From NCBI GenBank assembly GCA_902796785.1, contig CADBQJ010000258.1, positions 1-8,792 of the forward strand: DNA of 8,792 bases, read 5' to 3'. A program made the translations under genes and the position numbers. The notes below the pieces were generated by a model. It saw nothing but the letters and a program-made list of their open reading frames with translations, was not told the origin of the DNA and searched no databases. The DNA comes from Fibrobacter succinogenes. Lineage in GTDB: Bacteria; Fibrobacterota; Fibrobacteria; Fibrobacterales; CADBQJ01. Positions 1-4,299 of the stretch are shown piece after piece. Within the stretch, counting starts at the first letter, position 1. Every line of letters begins with the position of its first letter.

Positions 1-209
1 AGAGCCATGAAAAGTTTGTTGCCTATAAGGAATGCTACGAGAAGTTGTGTGATGCCTTGTGTGAAGCACAATTGATTCCCGATTCGCTTCAAATTGCGTT
101 CAAGACATACGGCGATATCTGGCCGGCTGTCAAGGGAAGCAATCTTCCTGATGGATTGGGAAAGTATCTGTGCGAACGCTATATGAGATTCGCGAAAGAA
201 TGGATTTAG
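1..209 (+). CDS. Unrecognised protein, C-terminal 68 residues (5' truncated)
   Basis: An open frame enters from the left edge (first full codon at base 3) and stops with TAG at 207-209. The visible 68 residues read SHEKFVAYKECYEKL at the start and end in RYMRFAKEWI. They look largely alpha-helical, with several cysteines and aromatic residues, and show no motif I can assign. Base composition is about 44% G+C by hand count, against roughly 70% in the rest of the window. Codons such as ttg, aat, gat and att are frequent here and rare in the neighbours. The gene converges on rlmB with 10 bases between the stops and no visible terminator. The composition suggests recent acquisition, for example the end of a genomic island, but no integrase, repeat or attachment site is visible in this short stretch. 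I cannot name a function. Confidence 0.65.
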   Translation, partial: SHEKFVAYKECYEKLCDALCEAQLIPDSLQIAFKTYGDIWPAVKGSNLPDGLGKYLCERYMRFAKEWI

Positions 210-219
210 ACCATTTACG

Positions 220-1245
220 CTACTTGACCAGGTCGCGGGCGAGGTCGCGCAGTTCGCTCTCGGCGGCCTGCTCGGGCGTGGAGTCGGCCGGGAAGCCCTG
301 GCCGCGCGCCAGTTCGTAGAGCGCCAGCGAGAGCGCCACGGAGGCGTTGTAGGAGTTGGCCTCGGCGGCCATCGGCAGCTTGGCGGCCACGTCGCTCACC
401 TTGCGGAGGTAGGAGGGGACCCCCTCCTCCTCGCCGCCGACGACCAGCAGGGTCTTGTCGGCCGGAGGGAGCTCGTGGAGCTTCCGCTCCGCCCCTTCCC
501 AGAGGCGCACGACGCGCCAGCCGCTCTCCTTGAGCTCCAGGATCGCCTTGTCGAGCACGGGCGGGCGGCAGACGGAGATCCGCTCGAGCGCGCCCGCGGA
601 GGCGCGGACGGCCGTCTCGGTCAGCCCGCATCCGCCGCGCGCGGGGAGCAGCATCGCCAGCGCGCCGAGCGCGAGCGCCGACCGGGCGCAGGCGCCCAGG
701 TTGTGCGGGTCCTCCAGCCCGGCGAGGACCACCGCCAGGCCGCTCTTCGCGTCGACCAGCTTGCGGCGGACGTCGTCCCAGGCGTCCAGTTCGCGCGCGT
801 GGCAGAGGGCCACCACGCCCTGGTGGTGGCGCGCGTAGCGGCGCAGCTTCTCCTCGGGGAGCTGCTGGCAGGGGATGCGGAGCTCCTCGGCCTTGGCCTG
901 GAGCTGGTAGAGCCGGGGATTGCCGGAGTTGTGGAGGAAGAGAAGGCGGTTGACCTGCGCGGGCCGTTCCTCCAGCAGCGCCTGGACGGCGTGGGGGCCG
1001 GTGCGGAGGTTCTCGGCGTCGCGCGCGGCCTCGGGGGAGTCGGACCCGGCCTCGGCGCGGGGGCGCTCGGCCCGGAAGGGGCGGCCGCCGCGCGGGGGGC
1101 GGTCGCCGGAGCGGCGCGATTCGTACCAGGAGCGGGTGCGCCGTTCGCCGTCGCCGGAGCGTTCGGGGGCGGCGCCTTCGGGCGCGCCCTGCTGGCGGAA
1201 GAGCGGGCGGACGGGACGGGAACGGTCGTCGGAATCGTGGCGCAT
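220..1245 (-). CDS. rlmB: SpoU/TrmH-family 23S rRNA (guanosine-2'-O-)-methyltransferase, RlmB-like
   Basis: This enzyme would transfer a methyl group from S-adenosylmethionine to a ribose 2'-OH in 23S rRNA; RlmB modifies a guanosine in the peptidyl-transferase region. The 341-residue product has an RNA substrate-binding domain (about 79-150, LRTGPHAVQALL through QGVVALC) and a SpoU knot domain (about 170-312). Motif 1 is LEDPHNLGACARSA (177-190, with N182 and R188), motif 2 is VVGGEEEGV (268-276) and motif 3 is LPMAAEANSYNASVA (290-304). Motifs 2 and 3 depart from the usual G-E-G-x-G and S-L-N-V-S. About 78 N-terminal residues are an Arg/Gly/Pro/Ser-rich, probably disordered extension; family members normally begin near residue 79. 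The ATG at 1243-1245 was chosen because GGAGG lies 8 bases upstream, although that site is inside a hairpin. The upstream neighbour is the zinc-ribbon gene on the same strand. The exact target nucleotide is inferred from the family. Confidence 0.9.
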   Translation of the reverse strand: MRHDSDDRSRPVRPLFRQQGAPEGAAPERSGDGERRTRSWYESRRSGDRPPRGGRPFRAERPRAEAGSDSPEAARDAENLRTGPHAVQALLEERPAQVNRLLFLHNSGNPRLYQLQAKAEELRIPCQQLPEEKLRRYARHHQGVVALCHARELDAWDDVRRKLVDAKSGLAVVLAGLEDPHNLGACARSALALGALAMLLPARGGCGLTETAVRASAGALERISVCRPPVLDKAILELKESGWRVVRLWEGAERKLHELPPADKTLLVVGGEEEGVPSYLRKVSDVAAKLPMAAEANSYNASVALSLALYELARGQGFPADSTPEQAAESELRDLARDLVK

Positions 1246-1247
1246 GG

Positions 1248-1272
1248 AAAAAGCCTCCGTGGTGGCGGAGGC
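1248..1272 (-). terminator. Terminator-like hairpin containing the rlmB Shine-Dalgarno sequence
   Basis: On the minus strand GCCTCCG, a 6-base loop (CCACCA) and CGGAGGC form a perfect 7-bp stem (1266-1272 with 1253-1259), followed directly by TTTTT (1248-1252). This has the form of an intrinsic terminator for the zinc-ribbon gene, which ends at 1301. The 3' arm contains the GGAGG Shine-Dalgarno sequence of rlmB (1254-1258), the T-run forms most of the spacer, and the rlmB ATG is at 1245. The element could terminate transcription, hide the ribosome site, or both. No separate rlmB promoter fits downstream of it. Confidence 0.7.
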
Positions 1273-1300
1273 TAAAGCTAGAAAGTCCGGCGCCGGGGCT

Positions 1301-1621
1301 TCAGCGCAGCCCCTTGCGCGCGGAGCGGAGGATGGAGCGGAGCTCGGCCTCGGTCTTGGGCTCGATCTTCTCCTCCTTGCGGCGGGGAATGCAGTCGGGG
1401 CAGAGCCACTTGTATTCGTAGCCGACGGAGGAGGCGCCGTCGTCGCGGGTCACCACGGAGACGCGGCGGTGGGTCAGCTCGTCGCTCTCGCGGTGGCACT
1501 GCTCGCATTCGCGGGGCGCTTCGTGGCGCTGGCGGGGCCTGGCTTCCCGGACGCGGGGTTCCGCGCGGCTGGTGCGGAAGAACGGGCCCGGTTTGAAAAC
1601 GAGATGGTTCGGTGCGGACAT
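1301..1621 (-). CDS. Small zinc-ribbon-like protein of unknown function
   Basis: The 106-residue product is not a family I recognise. It has two CxxC pairs, CEQC (39-42) and CPDC (74-77), 31 residues apart, the layout of a treble-clef or zinc-ribbon metal site. A likely beta segment lies between them (VSVVTRDD, then GYEYKW). The N-terminal third is rich in Arg and Pro (FFRTSRAEPRVREARPRQR), and the C-terminus is a Lys/Glu/Arg-rich helix ending in RSILRSARKGLR. The basic tails suggest RNA or ribosome binding, which is inference only. The ATG at 1619-1621 has GGAGG 7 bases upstream (complement of 1629-1633), a good ribosome site. It lies upstream of rlmB on the same strand and is separated from it by the hairpin at 1248-1272. 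It is divergent from spoVG, and an AT-richer stretch at about 1636-1670 may hold its promoter, with TATCTT (complement of 1657-1662) as a weak -10. Confidence 0.72.
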   Translation of the reverse strand: MSAPNHLVFKPGPFFRTSRAEPRVREARPRQRHEAPRECEQCHRESDELTHRRVSVVTRDDGASSVGYEYKWLCPDCIPRRKEEKIEPKTEAELRSILRSARKGLR

Positions 1622-1679
1622 CGCGGGCCTCCGGGGTTGATGCGTTCAATCTACTTAAGATAACACAATCCGGCCACGA

Positions 1680-1719
1680 TTGGGCGGTTTTGGGCGAAAT
1701 TGGGCGGTTTCGGGAAGAT
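1680..1719 (+). repeat. Helically phased 10-bp repeats, possible activator site
   Basis: TTGGGCG begins at 1680, 1690 and 1700, giving three units of exactly 10 bp: TTGGGCGGTT, TTGGGCGAAA and TTGGGCGGTT. A decayed fourth unit, TCGGGAAGAT, follows at 1710. The first and third units share the 12-mer ATTGGGCGGTTT (from 1679 and 1699). All copies face the same side of the helix. They lie about 110-140 bp upstream of the predicted sigma-54 start for spoVG, where enhancer-binding proteins usually bind, and also close to the likely promoter of the divergent zinc-ribbon gene. The repeat is visible directly; the operator role is inference. Confidence 0.6.
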
Positions 1720-1738
1720 TCCGCCCCTTCCGCGAGGA

Positions 1739-1751
1739 GGCCGAATCGGCC
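1739..1751. promoter_or_regulatory. Palindrome upstream of the sigma-54 promoter
   Basis: GGCCGAATCGGCC is a 6+6 inverted repeat around one central base. It sits about 45-55 bp upstream of the sigma-54 -24 element, between that element and the phased repeats. It could be a binding site for a dimeric regulator. In DNA this rich in G and C, short palindromes also arise by chance, so the role is tentative. Confidence 0.3.
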
Positions 1752-1794
1752 CGCGGCCCAATGACCACGGGGCTTCGCGCCCGATTGGCCGTTT

Positions 1795-1811
1795 TTGGCA
1801 CGGCTTTTGCG
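1795..1811 (+). promoter_or_regulatory. Sigma-54 (-24/-12) promoter for spoVG
   Basis: TTGGCACGGCTTTTGCG matches the consensus TGGCACG-N4-TTGCW at every position except the last. The invariant GG is at 1797-1798 and the invariant GC at 1809-1810, with the required 10 bases between them. Transcription is expected to start near 1822, giving a leader of about 47 bases before the spoVG ATG. Such promoters need an AAA+ activator bound upstream; the phased repeats at 1680-1719 are a candidate site. The perfect AAAGGAGG at 1813-1820 would lie upstream of this start and so would not be transcribed from it. Confidence 0.82.
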
Positions 1812-1868
1812 TAAAGGAGGACGACCGGGCATGGCGCCCGGCGACACCGGCATCGCAAAGGAGCCAAC

Positions 1869-2147
1869 ATGTCTCAGACACTCGAAGTCACCAACGTCCA
1901 GATCTACCCCATCAAGGAGCCCAAGGGCAAGCTCCGCGCCATGGCGCGCATCGTCCTGGCGGACCAGCTGCAGCTGACCGGGCTGCGCGTCTACGACGGC
2001 GCCAAGGGGCTCTTCGTCAGCTATCCCAACGACCCCTCCTACAAGGGCGAGGACTACAGGCAGATCTTCCACCCGGTGACCGGCGACCTGCGCGCGGCCA
2101 TCGAGAAGGCCGTGCTGGACGAATACAAGCTGGCGGAAACCGCCTAG
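1869..2147 (+). CDS. spoVG: SpoVG-family nucleic-acid-binding regulator
   Basis: SpoVG is a small protein known from Bacillus, Staphylococcus, Listeria and Borrelia that binds DNA and RNA and affects division, sporulation, capsule and virulence genes, depending on the host. The 92-residue product is the normal size. It shows the family pattern throughout: EVTNVQIYPI at the N-terminus, an R-A-x-A-x-I-V-L-A-D strand, LRVYDGAKGLFVSYP in the middle, the IFHPVTGDLR segment, and the closing helix IEKAVLDEYKL. The ATG at 1869 has AAAGGAG at 1857-1863, 5 bases upstream. It appears to be transcribed from the sigma-54 promoter at 1795-1811, so expression probably depends on an environmental or developmental signal. 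The transcript runs into a structured RNA and terminator before yifB. The family call is firm; its target here is unknown. Confidence 0.93.
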   Translation: MSQTLEVTNVQIYPIKEPKGKLRAMARIVLADQLQLTGLRVYDGAKGLFVSYPNDPSYKGEDYRQIFHPVTGDLRAAIEKAVLDEYKLAETA

Positions 2148-2158
2148 CGACCGGCTCT

Positions 2159-2239
2159 CCCCGCGGCGCCCGAAGCCGTCCGGTTCCACGTTTTGTCGAT
2201 CCCTGCAGTTCCACATGGAAGGACCAGGGCGCCGCGGGG
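2159..2239 (+). ncRNA. Long structured RNA between spoVG and yifB (possible attenuator, riboswitch or sRNA)
   Basis: CCCCGCGGCGCCC (2159-2171) and GGGCGCCGCGGGG (2227-2239) form a perfect 13-bp stem enclosing 55 bases. Nested inside, GTCC (2178-2181) pairs with GGAC (2221-2224) and TTCCA (2184-2188) with TGGAA (2216-2220), with a two-base GG bulge between the two helices. The heptamer GTTCCAC occurs twice inside (2183 and 2208). An intrinsic terminator begins 5 bases after the outer stem. A closing helix, an inner arm and then a terminator is the layout of many riboswitches and attenuators. An alternative pairing is visible: GGGG (2236-2239) could pair with the CCCC of the terminator arm (2248-2251). 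I recognise no known riboswitch, tRNA or SRP RNA here. It could also be a stable 3' end of spoVG mRNA or a separate small RNA. Confidence 0.5.
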
Positions 2240-2244
2240 CGAAA

Positions 2245-2274
2245 CCTCCCCCGAACGGGGGAGGCTCCTTTTTT
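2245..2274 (+). terminator. Strong intrinsic terminator after spoVG
   Basis: CCTCCCCC (2245-2252), the loop GAAC and GGGGGAGG (2257-2264) form a perfect 8-bp GC-rich stem. CTCC and a run of six T (2269-2274) follow, with more T-rich sequence after. The yifB ribosome site begins only 18 bases after the T-run and no -10/-35 or -24/-12 pair fits between. yifB transcription therefore probably arises from read-through of this terminator. Confidence 0.88.
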
Positions 2275-2302
2275 CCTTTTTCCCTTTCGGCGGAGGCCGG
2301 CG

Positions 2303-3865
2303 ATGAGTTGCGTGATCAGCGGAACGTTGTGGGGCGTCGAAGCGCGCGAAGTGCAGGTTGAAGTGGATTGCGCGCAGGGACTGCCCGGATACACGCTCGT
2401 CGGGCTGCCCGACTCCGCGGTCCGCGAATCGCGGGAGCGGGTGGTCGCGGCGATGAGGCGGTGCGGTTTCGTGCTGCCCAGCCGCAGGATCGTGGTCTCG
2501 CTGGCCCCCGCCGACTTGCGGAAGGAGGGCGCGCTCTTCGACCTGGCCATCGCCCTGGCCCTGATCGAGTCGTCGCAGCTGGCGCGGCTTCCGCGCCTGG
2601 AGGGGACGCTGGTCTGCGGCGAGCTCTCCCTGGAGGGGTCGGTCCGGCCGGTGCGCGGCGCGCTGGCCCTCGCCCTTCTCGCCCGCAGGATGGGCTGCCG
2701 CCGGATCCTCTTCCCGCGGGCCAACCTGCGCGAGGTGAACATCGCGAAGATGCCCGAGCTCTATCCCGTCTCGTCGCTGGCCGAGGCGGTCGCGCTGCTG
2801 CGCGGCGAGGAGGAGCCCGACCTGCGCGAGGAGCCGCCCGAACCCGGAGGGGAGGGCGGCGGCGCCGCGGGCTTCGGGCCGCCCCCCGCGCCCGACTTCT
2901 CGCAGCTGCGCGGGCAGAGGGCCTGGCGGCGCGTCCTGGAGATCGCCGCCGGGGGCGGGCACGGGTTCCTCGTCTCGGGGCCGCCGGGCTCGGGGAAGAG
3001 CCTCGGCGCGCGTTCGCTTCCGGGCATCCTGCCGCCGCTTTCCGAGGAGGAGGCGCTCGAGACGACGCGCATCCACAGCGTGGCCGGGCTGCTGGGGCCG
3101 GGCGGCCTGGTGGCCGAACGGCCCTTCCGCTCGCCGCACCACACCGTCTCGTGCGCCGGGCTGATCGGCGGGGGCGTCATCCCGCGCCCGGGCGAGGCCT
3201 CGCTGGCCCACAACGGCGTCCTCTTCCTCGACGAGCTGCCCGAGTTCCAGCGCGTGGTGCTGGAGACCCTCCGGCAGCCGCTGGAGACGGGCGAGATCGC
3301 CCTGGTGCGCGCGGGCAGCTCCGTCCGGTTCCCGGCGCGCTTCATCCTCGGCGGGACCATGAACCCCTGCCCGTGCGGCTTCCTGGGCGACGCGCGCCGT
3401 GAGTGCCGTTGCACCGAGCGCGAGATCCGGCGCTACCAGTCGCGCCTTTCGGGGCCGCTGCTCGACCGGATCGACCTCCAGGTGGAGGCCCCGGCGCTCT
3501 CCCTCGACGAGCTGGAGTCCGAGGCCCCGGGCGAGCCGAGCGCGGCGGTCCGGGCGCGCGTGCTCGCCGCGCGGCGCATGCAGGCCGCGCGGTGCGCGAA
3601 GTACGGGCTCGACGCGTCGCGCGGCGTCAACGCCCGGCTGGGCGGCGACCCGCTCCGCGAAGCCTGCGCGCTGGGGCCCGAGGCGAAGCGGCTGCTGCGC
3701 CGCGCCTCGGACCGGTGGGGGCTCTCCGCGCGCGTCTGGGAGCGGATCCTGCGCGTCTCGCGGACGATCGCCGACCTCGAGGAGTCGCCGGAGGTGGCGC
3801 CGGCGCACCTGGCGGAGGCGCTCCAGTACCGCGCCATCGACCAGACCGTCGCCCTGCGGAAATAG
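2303..3865 (+). CDS. comM: YifB/ComM-family AAA+ ATPase (Mg-chelatase-like), DNA branch-migration helicase
   Basis: ComM, the characterised member of this family, is a hexameric helicase that promotes branch migration when transformed DNA is integrated; many carriers are not known to be competent. The 520-residue product is full length. An N-terminal ribosomal-S5-like domain (about 1-190) includes GLPGYTLVGLPDSAVRESRE and the LAPADLRKEG segment. The AAA+ domain carries Walker A GPPGSGKS (226-233), Walker B GVLFLDE (305-311) and the arginine-bearing SGPLLDRID. A CxC-x9-CxC cluster (C356, C358, C368, C370) follows the MNPCPCGF motif and may bind zinc. A helical C-terminal domain closes the protein, ending near EALQYRAIDQTVALRK. 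The ATG at 2303 was chosen because GGAGG (2292-2296) lies 6 bases upstream and the family begins with this segment; the open frame further upstream is chance. The terminator at 2245-2274 suggests attenuated expression from the spoVG transcript. Confidence 0.94.
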   Translation: MSCVISGTLWGVEAREVQVEVDCAQGLPGYTLVGLPDSAVRESRERVVAAMRRCGFVLPSRRIVVSLAPADLRKEGALFDLAIALALIESSQLARLPRLEGTLVCGELSLEGSVRPVRGALALALLARRMGCRRILFPRANLREVNIAKMPELYPVSSLAEAVALLRGEEEPDLREEPPEPGGEGGGAAGFGPPPAPDFSQLRGQRAWRRVLEIAAGGGHGFLVSGPPGSGKSLGARSLPGILPPLSEEEALETTRIHSVAGLLGPGGLVAERPFRSPHHTVSCAGLIGGGVIPRPGEASLAHNGVLFLDELPEFQRVVLETLRQPLETGEIALVRAGSSVRFPARFILGGTMNPCPCGFLGDARRECRCTEREIRRYQSRLSGPLLDRIDLQVEAPALSLDELESEAPGEPSAAVRARVLAARRMQAARCAKYGLDASRGVNARLGGDPLREACALGPEAKRLLRRASDRWGLSARVWERILRVSRTIADLEESPEVAPAHLAEALQYRAIDQTVALRK

Positions 3866-3866
3866 G

Positions 3867-3880
3867 CCCCGGAAACGGGG
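3867..3880 (+). other. GNRA-loop hairpin just after the yifB stop
   Basis: CCCCG, loop GAAA and CGGGG form a perfect 5-bp stem one base after the yifB stop codon. An A-rich tract follows rather than T, so it is not an ordinary intrinsic terminator on the plus strand, and nothing T-rich lies beyond it on the minus strand. It may mark or stabilise the 3' end of the yifB mRNA. Confidence 0.45.
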
Positions 3881-3952
3881 AAAAAGAGCATGGAAAAATG
3901 GCGCGAAAAAACATAAACGACCCTTTACGATTCGGGGAACTTTTTCTACACT
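3881..3952 (+). promoter_or_regulatory. Housekeeping-type promoter with A-tract UP element
   Basis: TTTACG (3924-3929) and TACACT (3947-3952) are separated by 17 bases; each matches the sigma-70-type -35 or -10 consensus at four of six positions. Three A-tracts (3881-3885, 3894-3898, 3905-3911) lie directly upstream, spaced roughly 12-13 bp apart, and resemble an UP element or a bent activating region. The predicted start is near 3959, so nearly the whole leader to the ATG at 4028 falls in the hairpin region described next. The AT-richness stands out strongly from the surrounding DNA. Confidence 0.6.
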
Positions 3953-3960
3953 TGGGCCGC

Positions 3961-4016
3961 CCCCGCGTAATCGGGGCCGCGCCGGATCGGCGCGAGAGAA
4001 TTGCGGGAAACCGCAA
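3961..4016 (+). promoter_or_regulatory. Structured 5' leader of three perfect hairpins
   Basis: Three consecutive perfect stem-loops fill the predicted leader. The first is CCCCG, 6-base loop, CGGGG (3961-3976). The second is CGCGCCG, loop GAT, CGGCGCG (3978-3994). The third is TTGCGG, tetraloop GAAA, CCGCAA (4001-4016). The 3' arm of the third runs into the AAAAGG Shine-Dalgarno sequence (4015-4020), whose first two bases lie in the stem, so folding could limit ribosome access. This looks like a regulatory leader for the small membrane protein. I do not recognise a known riboswitch class. Confidence 0.55.
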
Positions 4017-4027
4017 AAGGTCCGAAA

Positions 4028-4261
4028 ATGGAAGTGGTCAAGGTTGTCGCCGTCAAGTGCTTCGCCCCGTTCCTTCTGTTGCTGATGATCCCCCTGTTCC
4101 CCGTCGCCGTCGCCCTCTGCGGCGCCAACTGCCTCCTGGAACACTCGGACAGCCCCCGTCTCCTCGAGCTGAACCGCCGCATCTGCGCCTTCAAGCGCGC
4201 CGCCGCCGCCCGTCTCAACGAGCAGGCCGAATCCTTCGCGGGCAGCTTCCAGGTCCGCTGA
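4028..4261 (+). CDS. Small single-pass membrane protein of unknown function (77 residues)
   Basis: The product has one strongly hydrophobic helix (about residues 8-31, with APFLLLLMIPLFPVAVAL) after a short Lys-bearing N-terminus. An amphipathic, Arg- and Ala-rich tail of about 45 residues follows (RLLELNRRICAFKRAAAARL). There is no clear lipobox or signal-peptidase site, so it is probably anchored by its N-terminus; which side the tail faces is unclear. It contains four cysteines (11, 31, 35, 53). The ATG at 4028 is preferred over an in-frame TTG at 4001 because AAAAGG (4015-4020) sits 7 bases upstream, while the TTG lies inside a hairpin. It has its own predicted promoter and a folded leader, and a weak terminator separates it from der. 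I do not recognise the family. Confidence 0.72.
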   Translation: MEVVKVVAVKCFAPFLLLLMIPLFPVAVALCGANCLLEHSDSPRLLELNRRICAFKRAAAARLNEQAESFAGSFQVR

Positions 4262-4263
4262 AA

Positions 4264-4292
4264 TCGGCTTAGAGGCCGACGTTTTCTATTTT
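4264..4292 (+). terminator. Weak terminator-like hairpin before der
   Basis: TCGGC (4264-4268), a 6-base loop and GCCGA (4275-4279) form a 5-bp stem. CG and then a T-rich stretch (TTTTCTATTTT, 4282-4292) follow. The der GTG start is only 7 bases after the T-rich stretch, so any transcript reaching der must pass it. It is short for a complete terminator and could be partial or attenuating. Confidence 0.45.
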
Positions 4293-4299
4293 CGGGGAC

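Noticed and set aside
475..1275. Plus-strand ORFs across rlmB
   Set aside because: The minus-strand frame carries all SpoU motifs; the plus-strand frames are Ala/Gly/Arg-rich shadows.
1287..1296. CCGGCGCCGG palindrome after the zinc-ribbon gene
   Set aside because: It is short and expected by chance in DNA of this composition; the adjacent hairpin with the T-run explains termination better.
1831..1977. A 48-residue ORF preceded by a perfect AAAGGAGG at 1813-1820, overlapping spoVG
   Set aside because: Its ribosome site lies upstream of the predicted sigma-54 start, it is Ser/Arg-rich like a frame shadow, and it runs out of frame into spoVG. It would become a leader-peptide candidate if a start upstream of 1813 were mapped.
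2159..2240. A tRNA or SRP RNA in the structured segment
   Set aside because: No T-loop, anticodon arm or SRP domain motif can be placed; the 13-bp closing stem and inner arm do not fit either fold.
1700..3865. A 721-residue reading of yifB beginning at 1700
   Set aside because: The extra 201 residues run through spoVG in another frame and have no family character; the ATG at 2303 has a good ribosome site and matches the family start.
4001..4027. TTG at 4001 as start of the small membrane protein
   Set aside because: It sits in the 5' arm of a perfect hairpin and lacks a ribosome site; ATG at 4028 has AAAAGG 7 bases upstream.
2144..4144. A 666-residue minus-strand ORF opposite yifB
   Set aside because: It is rich in Arg, Gly and Gln without family motifs and lies opposite a full-length conserved gene.
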